NCBI RefSeq assembly: GCF_012911005.2
Contig: NZ_WTVS01000007.1
Coordinates: 1 to 64,000, forward strand
Length of the DNA stretch: 64,000 nucleotides
DNA from: Aromatoleum toluolicum
GTDB taxonomy: Bacteria; Pseudomonadota; Gammaproteobacteria; Burkholderiales; Rhodocyclaceae
Reading direction: 5' to 3'
Shown here: one piece after another, positions 18,848 through 30,025 of the stretch
Position numbering within the stretch: position 1 is the first letter of the stretch
Layout of the letters: each line of letters opens with the position of its first letter
Program-made: the position numbers and the translations under genes
Notes under the pieces: model-generated
Database searches by the model: none
Told to the model about the DNA's origin: nothing
Seen by the model: the letters and a program-made list of their open reading frames with translations, nothing else

Positions 18848-19474
18848 GTGAAAAAGTACTTCATCACCGGACTGCTGATCTGGATCCCGCTGTCGATCAC
18901 CTTCATGGTCCTGGCATGGATCGTCGGCACGCTCGACCAGATCATCGAATGGCTGCCTGACGGACTTCAGCCGCGGAACCTGCTCGGCTTCGACATTCCC
19001 GGCGCCGGCCTCGTGCTCGGCCTGGTCATTCTGCTGAGCACCGGCCTCGTTGCGGCCAACGTCATCGGGCAGAAGGTCGTCCGCTACTGGGAGGCGCTCC
19101 TTGCCCGCATCCCGGTGGTCAAATCGCTCTATTACGGGGTAAAGCAGGTTTCGGACACGCTGTTTTCGAGCTCCGGCCAGGCTTTCCGCAAGGCGCTGCT
19201 CGTCCAGTACCCGCGCCAGGGCTCGTGGACGATCGCCTTCCTCACCGGCAAGCCCGGCGGCGACGCAGCCACTCACCTCAAGGGTGAGCATGTCAGCGTC
19301 TATGTGCCGACGACACCGAACCCCACCTCGGGCTTCTTCCTGATGATGGCCAGGGAAGACGTGATCGAGCTCGACATGAGTGTCGATGAAGCCCTGAAGT
19401 ACATCATCTCGATGGGCGTGGTGGCACCTCCCGCGCACGTCGCTCCAGCGCGCTCGGCGCTCCTGAATGAGTAA
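18848..19474 (+). CDS. DUF502-family membrane protein
   Basis: The 208-residue protein belongs to DUF502. It has two membrane segments (about residues 3-26 and 55-80) followed by a soluble domain with VKSLYYGVKQVSDT and VYVPTTPNPTSGFF, the best conserved parts of the family. Function is unknown; a plant homologue, COV, affects vascular patterning. The start is GTG. The gene lies between fmdB and aspS with short gaps, so it is probably co-transcribed with them. Confidence 0.9.
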   Translation: MKKYFITGLLIWIPLSITFMVLAWIVGTLDQIIEWLPDGLQPRNLLGFDIPGAGLVLGLVILLSTGLVAANVIGQKVVRYWEALLARIPVVKSLYYGVKQVSDTLFSSSGQAFRKALLVQYPRQGSWTIAFLTGKPGGDAATHLKGEHVSVYVPTTPNPTSGFFLMMAREDVIELDMSVDEALKYIISMGVVAPPAHVAPARSALLNE

Positions 19475-19519
19475 CCTCGCGGCCCGCAGCGGCCGCGCCT
19501 TAGTTTCGGAACTGAACCC

Positions 19520-21319
19520 ATGCGAACCAAGTACTGCGGACAGGTAACCGCCGCCGACCTCGACCAGACCGTGACCCTGTGCGGCTGGGTACACCGTCGC
19601 CGCGACCACGGCGGGGTCATCTTCATCGATCTGCGCGACCGCGAGGGCCTCGTGCAGGTCGTGTGCGACCCCGACCGCGCCGAAACTTTCCGTACCGCGG
19701 AATCGATCCGCAACGAGTACGTGATCAATCTGACCGGCAAGGTGCGCCGCCGCCCGGCGGGCACCGAGAATGCAAACCTCGTGTCCGGCGAGATCGAGGT
19801 GCTGTGCCACACCATCGAGGTGCTCAACGCCTCGGCGACGCCGCCCTTCCAACTCGATGACGACAACCTGTCCGAGAACGTGCGGCTGGTGAACCGGGTG
19901 CTCGACCTGCGCCGTCCGCAGATGCAGAAGAACATGATGCTGCGCTACAAGGTTGCGATGGCTTTCCGCCGCTTCCTCGACGCACAGGGTTTCATCGACA
20001 TCGAAACGCCGATGCTCACGAAGAGCACGCCGGAAGGCGCCCGCGACTACCTCGTGCCGTCGCGCGTGCATCCGGGCCAGTTCTTCGCGCTGCCGCAGTC
20101 GCCGCAGCTCTTCAAGCAGCTGCTGATGGTTGCCGGCTTCGACCGCTACTACCAGATCACCAAGTGCTTCCGCGACGAGGATCTGCGTGCCGACCGCCAG
20201 CCGGAGTTCACCCAGGTCGATATCGAGACCTCGTTCCTGAACGAGACCGAAATCACCGCGATCATGGAGGACATGATCCGTTTCGTGTTCAAGGAAGCGC
20301 TCGCGGTCGACCTGCCGAATCCTTTCCCGCGCATGACCTACGCCGAGGCGATGCGCCGCTTCGGCTCGGACAAGCCGGACCTGCGCGTGACGCTGGAACT
20401 GACCGAAGTAACGGATGCCGTGCAGGACGTGGCCTTCAAGGTATTCAGCGGTCCGGCGACCAGCGGCGGCCGTGTCGCCGCGCTGCGTGTTCCCGGCGGC
20501 GCCGCCCTGACGCGCGGCGAGATCGACGAGTACACCAAGTTCGTCGGCATCTATGGCGCCAAGGGCCTCGCCTATATCAAGGTCAATGACGCCGCGCAGC
20601 CGAACGAGGCGGGCCTGCAGTCGCCCATCGTCAAGAACCTCCACGAGACCGCGCTGCGCACCATCCTCGAGCGCACCGGCGCGCAGTCCGGCGACCTGAT
20701 CTTCTTCGGCGCCGACAAGACCAAGGTCGTCAATGACGCCCTCGGCGCCCTGCGCATCAAGCTCGGCCACGAAAAGGGCTACGTCACCGGCGATGCCTGG
20801 TGCCCGCTGTGGGTGGTCGACTTCCCGATGTTCGAGTACGACGAGGACGACAAGCGCTGGGTCGCCTGCCACCATCCCTTCACGAGCCCGAAGGATGACC
20901 ATATCGAAATGCTCGAATCGAACCCGGGCGAGTGCCTGGCGAAAGCCTACGACCTGGCGCTGAACGGCTGGGAGATCGGTGGGGGCTCGGTCCGTATCCA
21001 TCGTGCCGAGGTTCAGTCACGCGTGTTCGAGGCGCTCAACATCGGCCCCGAGGAGCAGCAGCTCAAGTTCGGCTTCCTGCTCGACGCACTCAAGTTCGGC
21101 GCCCCGCCGCACGGCGGCCTCGCGTTCGGCCTCGACCGCGTCGTCACCCTGATGACCGGCGCCGAGTCGATCCGCGACGTGATCGCCTTCCCGAAGACCC
21201 AGCGTGCGCAGTGCCTGCTCACCGACGCGCCGAGCGCGGTCGACGAGAAGCAGTTGCGCGAACTGCATATCCGTCTGCGCCAGAAGGTCGAGACGCAGGT
21301 CGAAGTCGCCAAGGCCTGA
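19520..21319 (+). CDS. aspS: Aspartyl-tRNA synthetase, probably non-discriminating
   Basis: This is a 599-residue bacterial-type AspRS with the OB-fold anticodon-binding domain (1-110), the class II catalytic core ([20 protein letters not shown] is motif 2) and the GAD insertion near 300-420. Motif 3 is [11 protein letters not shown]. His30 in RRRDHGG corresponds to His31 of the Pseudomonas aeruginosa enzyme, where it is linked to relaxed tRNA choice. A Gly is also found near residue 81 in the second selectivity region. This suggests that the enzyme also charges tRNA-Asn for GatCAB conversion. That is an inference from two positions. A strong terminator follows the stop. Confidence 0.96.
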   Translation: MRTKYCGQVTAADLDQTVTLCGWVHRRRDHGGVIFIDLRDREGLVQVVCDPDRAETFRTAESIRNEYVINLTGKVRRRPAGTENANLVSGEIEVLCHTIEVLNASATPPFQLDDDNLSENVRLVNRVLDLRRPQMQKNMMLRYKVAMAFRRFLDAQGFIDIETPMLTKSTPEGARDYLVPSRVHPGQFFALPQSPQLFKQLLMVAGFDRYYQITKCFRDEDLRADRQPEFTQVDIETSFLNETEITAIMEDMIRFVFKEALAVDLPNPFPRMTYAEAMRRFGSDKPDLRVTLELTEVTDAVQDVAFKVFSGPATSGGRVAALRVPGGAALTRGEIDEYTKFVGIYGAKGLAYIKVNDAAQPNEAGLQSPIVKNLHETALRTILERTGAQSGDLIFFGADKTKVVNDALGALRIKLGHEKGYVTGDAWCPLWVVDFPMFEYDEDDKRWVACHHPFTSPKDDHIEMLESNPGECLAKAYDLALNGWEIGGGSVRIHRAEVQSRVFEALNIGPEEQQLKFGFLLDALKFGAPPHGGLAFGLDRVVTLMTGAESIRDVIAFPKTQRAQCLLTDAPSAVDEKQLRELHIRLRQKVETQVEVAKA

Positions 21320-21343
21320 CGATCCACGTACACGGCATAACCG

Positions 21344-21378
21344 GAGGGCAGATGGGCGACCATCTGCCCTCTTTGTTT
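21344..21378 (+). terminator. Intrinsic terminator after aspS
   Basis: A perfect 12-bp stem (21344-21355 with 21360-21371) closes a GCGA tetraloop and is followed by a T-rich run (TTTGTTT). It lies 24 bases after the aspS stop and is the clearest intrinsic terminator in the window. Confidence 0.9.
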
Positions 21379-21496
21379 GGGCGCTGCACGCCATAGACCA
21401 CGGGATGCACGGAAAAGCTACAGAATTTCCCCGACATTGCCGTAAGCTTGGAAAACGCCCCGACATGGCGTCACCAGTACAGCCCGCAACGGAACC

Positions 21497-23119
21497 ATGG
21501 CAGACCTCGAACGCCTGAACCTCCTCATCGTCGAAAGCAACCAGAGCATGCGCAGCCAGTTGCGGTCGATGCTCAACAGCTTCGGGATTGCCAACGTCAA
21601 GTTCGCTCCCTCCGCAGGCGTGGCCATCAGCCGCCTGCGCGACCGCCGCTACGATGTCATCCTGAGCGAATACAGCCTCGGCGATGGCCAGGATGGCCAG
21701 CATCTGCTGGAAGACCTGCGCAACAACGAGATCATTCCGCTCGACACCCTGTTCATCATGATCACGGGCGAGCGCAACTACGAGCGCGTGATCAGCGCGG
21801 CCGAACTCGCGCCGAACGACTACATCCTGAAACCGCTCACCCCCGACATGCTGCACATGCGGCTGCTGCGGGCGCTGGAGAAGCGCGAGACATTCCTGCC
21901 TGTCTATCGGCTCATCGAAGCCGGCGAAACGCAGCGGGCCATCGAGGCCTGCACGGCCCGGGCGGATACGCACCCGCGCTATCGCATCGATTTCCTGCGC
22001 CTCGAAGCGGAGCTGCACGCCGCGCTCGGACATGCGGAGCAGGCGGAAACCATCTACCGCGAGATCCTGGCCGCGAAGGTAGTACCGTGGGCGCGGCTCG
22101 GCCTGGCCAAGATGTTGTTCGCAAAGAAGGACTACGCGGCCGCGGAGGAGATCCTGAGCGCATTGGTGGCTGAAAACAGCCGGTACGTCGATGCCTACGA
22201 CTGGCTCGCACGCACGCGGGAGGAGACGGGGCGCATCGAGGAGGCGCGCGACGTCCTGACCAGCGCGGTCGCCCTTTCGCCTCACCGTCTGGGGCGCCTG
22301 CGCCATCTCGGCAGCGTCCAGCTTGCCGCCGGAGACGCTCCCGCCGCCGAGCGGACCTTGGCGGAGGTCGTACGCAAGGGCAAGTACTCCGATTTCCGCA
22401 ATCCGGAGGACCACGTGACCCTGGTCCGGGCGCAACTCAGCCAGGGCCGTACCGAGGAAGCGCAGTCGACGATCCGCGACCTCGAGTCGAGCATGGGGGG
22501 GATGGCTGCGACGCCGGTTTGCGCCTCGCTGTCGAAGGCGCTTTATCACACCAGCACCGGCGCTGCCGATCTCGCGCAGGCTGCGCTCCAGAACGCGCTG
22601 CAGGCCGGCGCCGCCCTGTCGTCCCTGTCGACCGACATGAAGCAGGAATTGGTGAAGGCCTGCCTGGACAATCACATGGAGGCCGAAGGCAGTCAGCTGG
22701 TGATCGACATCCTGCGCAACGCCGCAGACGAACGCACGGTGGAGAAGACCCGCGCGATCCTCAAGGAGCGAGGGCACGGCGATCTGTCGAACGAGCTCGA
22801 GGAGCGCGTGCATGTCGAGGTGCGTGGGCTGATCAGCGCTGGCGCCGACATGGTCAAGGCGGGCGACTTTGACGGCGCAGTGCGGGAGATGATGGCCGCG
22901 GTGCAGAAGATGCCGGGAAATCCGCACGTGCTCTTCAACGCGGCGCTCGCCCTGTTGCGGCACATCGAGAACCGCGGCTGGAACGAGCGCCTCGCGGCCC
23001 AGGCTCGTGGCCTGATCGCGCGCACACGGCGGCTGGACCCCAGCAACCCGCGCCTCGATGCGCTGAGCGGCTTCATGCAGCAGCTGGTGCGGAAATACAA
23101 TCCGCGCCAGGACAGCTGA
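21497..23119 (+). CDS. Pseudo-receiver domain protein with TPR repeats
   Basis: The 540-residue protein has a response-regulator receiver fold at residues 7-128 followed by TPR repeats to about residue 500. The receiver is degenerate. In the first acidic pair (LIVESN) the second position is Ser14, and the phospho-acceptor position is Glu58 (SEYSLGDGQDG) instead of Asp. The switch Thr (IMITGE) and the Lys (ILKPLT) are kept. Related receiver-TPR proteins normally have Asp here. Glu often mimics the phosphorylated state, so this protein may be constitutively on and act as a scaffold. No DNA-binding or enzymatic domain is visible. It follows the aspS terminator, so it has its own promoter. Confidence 0.85.
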   Translation: MADLERLNLLIVESNQSMRSQLRSMLNSFGIANVKFAPSAGVAISRLRDRRYDVILSEYSLGDGQDGQHLLEDLRNNEIIPLDTLFIMITGERNYERVISAAELAPNDYILKPLTPDMLHMRLLRALEKRETFLPVYRLIEAGETQRAIEACTARADTHPRYRIDFLRLEAELHAALGHAEQAETIYREILAAKVVPWARLGLAKMLFAKKDYAAAEEILSALVAENSRYVDAYDWLARTREETGRIEEARDVLTSAVALSPHRLGRLRHLGSVQLAAGDAPAAERTLAEVVRKGKYSDFRNPEDHVTLVRAQLSQGRTEEAQSTIRDLESSMGGMAATPVCASLSKALYHTSTGAADLAQAALQNALQAGAALSSLSTDMKQELVKACLDNHMEAEGSQLVIDILRNAADERTVEKTRAILKERGHGDLSNELEERVHVEVRGLISAGADMVKAGDFDGAVREMMAAVQKMPGNPHVLFNAALALLRHIENRGWNERLAAQARGLIARTRRLDPSNPRLDALSGFMQQLVRKYNPRQDS

Positions 23120-23172
23120 CCTCGGGAAGGCACTTCCGGCCGACCTGGACCGAGCAGCCTCAGGGGATCCAT

Positions 23173-23538
23173 TTGCGGGCACTGATACTCAGATTCGCGC
23201 TGTTCGCTGCAACGGCGCTCGCGGCATTGCCGGGGTGCGGCCGCGGACCGGACAACTCGACGACAGCGGACGCACTCCCGCGGGAGGCGATGGCCACGCT
23301 GGTGCTGATCGACCGTGGCGGCCCCTTCCCGTACCGCAAGGACGGCACGGTGTTCCAGAATCGAGAACGCCTGCTTCCCGACAAGCCGCGCGGTTACTAC
23401 CGCGAGTACACGGTGCCGACACCGGGCGAGAATGACCGCGGCGCACGCCGGATTGTCACGGGAGGGAATCCTCCCGAGGTGTATTACTACACCGCCGACC
23501 ACTATCGCAGTTTCCGCCGGATAGATCCGCGGCGCTGA
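23173..23538 (+). CDS. Barnase-like secreted guanyl ribonuclease
   Basis: The 121-residue protein has an N-terminal signal sequence ending in LAALPGC (Cys22), possibly a lipobox although Pro at -2 is unusual. It continues as a barnase/N1-T1 type ribonuclease. The expected catalytic trio is visible: Glu in YYREYTVPTPG, Arg in GARRIVTGG and His in YYYTADHYRSF. The start is a TTG with AGGGGA before it. Such enzymes cleave single-stranded RNA after guanosine. The next gene, 14 bases downstream, encodes a barstar-like inhibitor, the usual partner that protects the cytoplasm. Confidence 0.85.
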   Translation: MRALILRFALFAATALAALPGCGRGPDNSTTADALPREAMATLVLIDRGGPFPYRKDGTVFQNRERLLPDKPRGYYREYTVPTPGENDRGARRIVTGGNPPEVYYYTADHYRSFRRIDPRR

Positions 23539-23552
23539 CGCGGGAGGAAGCG

Positions 23553-23996
23553 ATGGAAAACGAGAATCGACTCGCAGACCGGCTGCGCAAGGGCTCGGGC
23601 GCCGGGGTGTACCACCTGCCCGCCGATGGAGGGGTCGCCATCGCTGCGGCCGCCGCATCTGGCGGGCTAGGCGTGGCTCGTGCCGATCTGAACGGCTGTG
23701 AGGACAAGGCCGAGTTCCTGCGCCGCATCGCTGCGGCACTGCGCTTTCCCGCGTGGTTCGGACACAACTGGGACGCGCTCGCGGATTGCCTGAGCGACAT
23801 GAGCTGGTGGCCGGCTGCGGGCCACATCTTGATCCTCGAACACGCGGACCGGTTTCGCACCGCGGCGGAGGGGGACTTCCTGACCGCACTCGAGATTCTG
23901 GAAGAAGCCGCCCGCGACCACACCGCGGACGATGCGCCCTTGTGGACCTTCGTCGGGCTTGCGGCCGACGGCATTGTCCACCTGCGCAGCTTGTGA
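23553..23996 (+). CDS. Barstar-family ribonuclease inhibitor
   Basis: The 147-residue protein carries a barstar domain in its second half (about residues 45-140): LNGCEDKAEFLRRIAAAL, then FGHNWDALADCLSD, which corresponds to the barnase-binding helix and loop of barstar. An N-terminal extension of about 45 residues is longer than in the Bacillus protein. GGAGGAA lies before the ATG. It is the likely cytoplasmic antidote to the ribonuclease just upstream. Barstar-like genes are common in betaproteobacteria and sometimes have no partner, but here the pair is complete. Confidence 0.87.
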   Translation: MENENRLADRLRKGSGAGVYHLPADGGVAIAAAAASGGLGVARADLNGCEDKAEFLRRIAAALRFPAWFGHNWDALADCLSDMSWWPAAGHILILEHADRFRTAAEGDFLTALEILEEAARDHTADDAPLWTFVGLAADGIVHLRSL

Positions 23997-24004
23997 CAAA
24001 CGCA

Positions 24005-24460
24005 ATGACCTACAAGCTGCCGGTGTCGGTGCTGGTCGTGGTGCATACGGCGGCATTCGACATCCTGTTGCTGCAGAGGGTGTCACCGCCGGGATTCTGG
24101 CAGTCGGTCACGGGGAGCCTCGAGCCGGGCGAATCGCCCGCGGAGGCGGCGTTACGGGAGATTCGCGAGGAAACCGGGATCGGTGCCGGAACGGATTGTC
24201 TCGTCGACTGGCGCCACAGCAACCGTTTCGCGATCCGCGACGAATGGCGTCACCGTTATGCCCCGGACGTCTCGCATAATACGGAACACGTGTTCAGCTT
24301 GTGCGTGCCAGACGGTCAGCCGGTCACGCTCGCGCCCGACGAGCACGACGCAGCGCTGTGGCTGCCTTGGGAAGCGGCTGCAGCGAAGGTCTTCTCGTGG
24401 ACAAATCGCGACGCGATCCTTCAGCTGCCCGATCACTACCCGCAAGACGGCAGACGCTAG
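24005..24460 (+). CDS. nudB: Dihydroneopterin triphosphate diphosphatase (NudB)
   Basis: NudB removes pyrophosphate from dihydroneopterin triphosphate, an early step of folate synthesis. The 151-residue product is of family length and has a complete Nudix box between residues 38 and 60 (GSLEPGES, then REIREETGI). The ATG at 24005 gives the family start MTYKLPVSVLVVVH. The gene is 8 bases after barstar. Its place a few genes downstream of aspS is typical for beta- and gammaproteobacteria. Confidence 0.93.
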   Translation: MTYKLPVSVLVVVHTAAFDILLLQRVSPPGFWQSVTGSLEPGESPAEAALREIREETGIGAGTDCLVDWRHSNRFAIRDEWRHRYAPDVSHNTEHVFSLCVPDGQPVTLAPDEHDAALWLPWEAAAAKVFSWTNRDAILQLPDHYPQDGRR

Positions 24461-24482
24461 CGGCATCCGCCGTTCGATCCGT

Positions 24483-24692
24483 TCAGCCCCCGGAAGTCTC
24501 CAGCATCGCCTTCAGGCAGGCCGGGCAGTAGCAGCCTGCCCCTTCGTCGGGAACCGCGGAGAGGGGCGGCAAGACCGCACACCAGCACACCGGCTCACCC
24601 GCCTGCATTCCGCAGGTGAAGGCGGCCCCGCAGCGCGGACAGGTTGGTGCGACGCGCATTGCGTCGGCAGCAGGCGGGGGGGTTTCGGTCAT
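24483..24692 (-). CDS. Cysteine-rich CWC family protein
   Basis: The 69-residue protein has the Cys_rich_CWC pattern: CPRCGAAFTC, then CWCAVLPPL, then CYCPACL. The eight or so cysteines probably bind zinc. Function is unknown. The ATG at 24692 starts a product beginning MTETPPPAADAM; longer starts upstream lie in the promoter side of hsp20. It is convergent with nudB, with a 22-base gap, and divergent from hsp20. Confidence 0.85.
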   Translation of the reverse strand: MTETPPPAADAMRVAPTCPRCGAAFTCGMQAGEPVCWCAVLPPLSAVPDEGAGCYCPACLKAMLETSGG

Positions 24693-24811
24693 CGGGGATC
24701 CGCTCCAGTGAGCCGTTGATTGTACTCCCGCGCACTTCTTCGGTCTTGAAATGCTCCATTCCGAATCTATATTTGGGTTGGGAAGACCATGTTGCAAGAA
24801 AGGAGAAAGCC

Positions 24812-26250
<1,439 letters not shown>

Positions 26251-26270
26251 GCCGCAGCTGGCACAAGGAC

Positions 26271-26307
26271 GCCGGGGCTGCCCGCAACGCAGCTCCGGCT
26301 TTTTGTT
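26271..26307 (+). terminator. Intrinsic terminator after argB
   Basis: An 11-bp stem with one G-U pair (26271-26281 with 26289-26299) and a 7-base loop is followed by TTTTTGTT. It lies 20 bases after the argB stop and ahead of the convergent cysNC stop. Confidence 0.88.
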
Positions 26308-26320
26308 GTCCTCGCTCACC

Positions 26321-28228
26321 TCAGTCGCCCAGGCCGCCCCGGCGCTGCAGCTCCAGCACGAGGTAGGTGGCCGCCTCGTCGGCGCTCATCGTCACGGTGT
26401 TGATGCGCACATCGGGGGTTTCCGGCGCCTCGTAAGGAGAGTCGATCCCCGTAAAGTTCTTGAGCTCGCCGCGTCGCGCCTTCTTGTACAGCCCCTTGGC
26501 GTCGCGCCCCTCGGCGACCTCGAGCGGCGTGTCGATGAACACCTCGATGAACTCGTCTTCCGCCATCAGGCTGCGCGCCATCTGACGCTCGGCACGGAAC
26601 GGCGAAATGAAGGCGGTGATGACGATGAGGCCGGCATCGACCATCAGTTTCGCGACTTCGGCCACGCGGCGGATGTTTTCGACGCGGTCGGCCTCGGTGA
26701 AGCCGAGGTCCTTGTTGAGGCCGTGGCGCACGTTGTCGCCGTCGAGCAGGTAGGTGTGATAACCATGCGCGTGCAGCTTCTTCTCGACGAGGTTGGCGAT
26801 CGTCGACTTGCCTGCGCCCGACAGCCCGGTGAACCACAGCACGCACGGCTTCTGGTGCTTGAGTGCGGCGCGTGAAGCCTTGTCCACATCGACGTGCTGC
26901 ATGTGGATGTTCTGGCTGCGACGCAGCGCGAAATGGATCAGCCCCGCGCCGACGGTGTTGTTGCTCAGGCGGTCGATGAGGATGAAGCCGCCGGTGTCGC
27001 GGTTCTCGGCGTAGGGATCGAAGGCGATCGGACGGTCGAGACTGAGGTTGCACACGCCGATCGCGTTGAGCTCGAGCGTGCGCGCGGCCACATGCTCCAG
27101 CGTGTTCACGTTCACCTGGTACTTGATGTGGGTGACGGTCGCGGTCACGGTCTTCGCGCCGATCTTGAGCAGGTAGGGCCGGCCGGGCAGCAGCGGCTCG
27201 TCGTGCATCCACACCAGGGTCGTCTCGAACTGGTCGGCCGAGCCGGCGGGCGAGTCGGCGGTCGAAATGACGTCGCCACGCGAGATGTCGATCTCGTCGG
27301 CCAGCGTGAGCGTGACCGACTGCCCGGCGACGGCCTGCTCGAGGTCGCCGTCACGCGTGACGATGCGCGCGACCGTGCTTTCCTTGCCCGAGGGCTGGAC
27401 GCGGATGCGGTCGCCCGGCTTGACGATGCCTCCGGCAATGGAGCCGGCGAAGCCGCGGAAGTCGAGGTTGGGACGATTGACCCACTGCACGGGCAGGCGG
27501 AAGGGCTGCTTCTGCAGCCGTTCGTCGTCGACCTCGACGGTTTCGAGGTAGCCCATCAGCGTGGTGCCGTGGTACCAGGGCATATTGGCACTGGGCTCGA
27601 TGATGCTGTCGCCCTTGTAAGCGGACATCGGAATGAAGGTCACGCCATCGAGGCCGATCTGTTCGGCGAAGCTGCGGTAGTCGTCGCAGATGCGCCGGAA
27701 CACGGGCTCGGCGTAGTCGACGAGGTCCATCTTGTTGATCGCGACGACGATGCGGCGGATGCCGAGCAGCGACACGAGGTAGCTGTGGCGGCGCGTCTGC
27801 GTGAGCACGCCGCGGCGGGCATCGACCATCAGCACGGCGGCGTCGGCGGTCGAGGCGCCGGTCACCATGTTGCGGGTGTATTGCTCGTGGCCCGGGGTGT
27901 CGGCGACGATGAACTTGCGCTTGTCGGTGGAGAAGAAGCGATAGGCGACGTCGATCGTGATGCCCTGCTCGCGCTCGGCGGCGAGGCCGTCGACGAGCAG
28001 CGCGAAGTCGAGGTTCTCGCCCTGCGTGCCGTACTTCTTCGAGTCGGCCTCCATTGCGGCGAGTTGGTCCTCGAAGAGCATCTTCGATTCGTACAGCAGG
28101 CGCCCGATCAGCGTGCTCTTGCCGTCGTCGACGCTGCCACAGGTAATGAAGCGCAGCAGGCTCTTTTTCTCGTGCGCCTGCAGGTACTGCTCGATGTCGG
28201 TAGCGATCAGGTCGGAGATGTGTGCCAT
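26321..28228 (-). CDS. cysNC: Bifunctional sulfate adenylyltransferase subunit 1/APS kinase (CysN-CysC fusion)
   Basis: The 635-residue fusion makes PAPS from sulfate with CysD. The N-terminal CysN part is an EF-Tu-like GTPase: GSVDDGKST near residue 31, [12 protein letters not shown] near 110 and NKMDLVDY near 165. The C-terminal APS kinase has the P-loop GLSGAGKST near 467 and FISPFRAER near 545. The start is one base after the cysD stop, so translation is coupled. PAPS serves cysteine synthesis in bacteria that have PAPS reductase, and is also the donor for sulfotransferases. A sulfotransferase gene lies at 50.2 kb. Confidence 0.97.
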   Translation of the reverse strand: MAHISDLIATDIEQYLQAHEKKSLLRFITCGSVDDGKSTLIGRLLYESKMLFEDQLAAMEADSKKYGTQGENLDFALLVDGLAAEREQGITIDVAYRFFSTDKRKFIVADTPGHEQYTRNMVTGASTADAAVLMVDARRGVLTQTRRHSYLVSLLGIRRIVVAINKMDLVDYAEPVFRRICDDYRSFAEQIGLDGVTFIPMSAYKGDSIIEPSANMPWYHGTTLMGYLETVEVDDERLQKQPFRLPVQWVNRPNLDFRGFAGSIAGGIVKPGDRIRVQPSGKESTVARIVTRDGDLEQAVAGQSVTLTLADEIDISRGDVISTADSPAGSADQFETTLVWMHDEPLLPGRPYLLKIGAKTVTATVTHIKYQVNVNTLEHVAARTLELNAIGVCNLSLDRPIAFDPYAENRDTGGFILIDRLSNNTVGAGLIHFALRRSQNIHMQHVDVDKASRAALKHQKPCVLWFTGLSGAGKSTIANLVEKKLHAHGYHTYLLDGDNVRHGLNKDLGFTEADRVENIRRVAEVAKLMVDAGLIVITAFISPFRAERQMARSLMAEDEFIEVFIDTPLEVAEGRDAKGLYKKARRGELKNFTGIDSPYEAPETPDVRINTVTMSADEAATYLVLELQRRGGLGD

Positions 28229-28229
28229 A

Positions 28230-29129
28230 TCAGAAATACCCTTCCTGCTTTTTCTTTTCCATGGACGCGGCGGAATCGTGGTCGATGACCCGCCCCTGGC
28301 GTTCGGACGTCTTGGTCAGCAGCATTTCCTGGATGATCGCCGGCAGCGTCTCGGCCTCGGACTCGACCGCGCCGGTGAGCGGGTAGCAGCCGAGCGTGCG
28401 GAAGCGCACCTTCTTCATCATCGGCACCTCGCCCGCATGCAGCGGCATGCGCTCGTCGTCGACCATGATCAGCGCGCCGTCACGTTCGACGACCGGGCGC
28501 ACGGCGGCGAAGTAGAGCGGCACGATGGGCACCTTCTCGAGGTAGATGTACTGCCAGATGTCGAGCTCGGTCCAGTTCGACAGCGGGAACACGCGCATCG
28601 ACTCGCCCTTGTGCTTGCGGGCGTTGTAGAGCTTCCACAGCTCGGGGCGCTGGCTCTTCGGGTCCCAGCGGTGTTGCGCGGTGCGGAAGGAGAAGATGCG
28701 CTCCTTGGCGCGCGACTTTTCCTCGTCGCGGCGGGCGCCGCCGAAAGCCGCATCGAAACCATACTGGTCGAGCGCCTGCTTGAGGCCCTCGGTCTTCATG
28801 ATGTCGGTGTGGATCGCCGAACCGTGGGTGAAGGGATTGATGTCCTTGGCGACACCCTCGGGGTTGATGTGCACGATCAGGTCGAGCCCGAGCTTGCTCA
28901 CCATCTCGTCGCGGAAGGTGTACATGTCGCGGAACTTCCAGCGCGTGTCGACGTGCAGCAGCGGGAACGGCGGGGGCGCCGGGTGGAAGGCCTTCATCGC
29001 GAGGTGCAGCATCACCGCGCTGTCCTTGCCAATGGAGTACAGCATCACCGGGTTTTCCGCTTCGGCGACCACCTCCCGCATGATATGGATGCTTTCGGCT
29101 TCGAGCCGCTGCAGGTGGGTAAGAGACAT
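28230..29129 (-). CDS. cysD: Sulfate adenylyltransferase subunit 2
   Basis: CysD is the catalytic ATP sulfurylase subunit that joins CysN. The 299-residue product shows the PP-loop-type motif [11 protein letters not shown] near residue 33 and family blocks [32 protein letters not shown] and [12 protein letters not shown]. The C-terminus ends in [10 protein letters not shown], as in most CysD proteins. The ATG at 29129 ([10 protein letters not shown]) matches the family. The promoter should lie in the 98-base gap to the divergent cysQ gene; a TATACT hexamer occurs on the minus strand but no clear -35. Confidence 0.97.
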   Translation of the reverse strand: MSLTHLQRLEAESIHIMREVVAEAENPVMLYSIGKDSAVMLHLAMKAFHPAPPPFPLLHVDTRWKFRDMYTFRDEMVSKLGLDLIVHINPEGVAKDINPFTHGSAIHTDIMKTEGLKQALDQYGFDAAFGGARRDEEKSRAKERIFSFRTAQHRWDPKSQRPELWKLYNARKHKGESMRVFPLSNWTELDIWQYIYLEKVPIVPLYFAAVRPVVERDGALIMVDDERMPLHAGEVPMMKKVRFRTLGCYPLTGAVESEAETLPAIIQEMLLTKTSERQGRVIDHDSAASMEKKKQEGYF

Positions 29130-29227
29130 CGAGGTCCTCGTGATGACGATGAATTGCACAGTCGGCCCGCGTGATCGGACCTACAATGCCGGGTCGCCAA
29201 GTATACCAACCGGCTGGAGTGGCACCT

Positions 29228-30021
<794 letters not shown>

Positions 30022-30025
<4 letters not shown>

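Noticed and set aside
18647-21001. Very long antisense open frame (about 780 codons) over DUF502 and aspS.
   Set aside because: It lies opposite well-identified genes, and its translation is repetitive and rich in Arg, His and Asp with no family resemblance.
23173-23996. The ribonuclease/inhibitor pair as a T6SS effector-immunity pair.
   Set aside because: It is about 14 kb from the T6SS genes, has its own Sec-type signal sequence and lacks PAAR, VgrG or adaptor neighbours.
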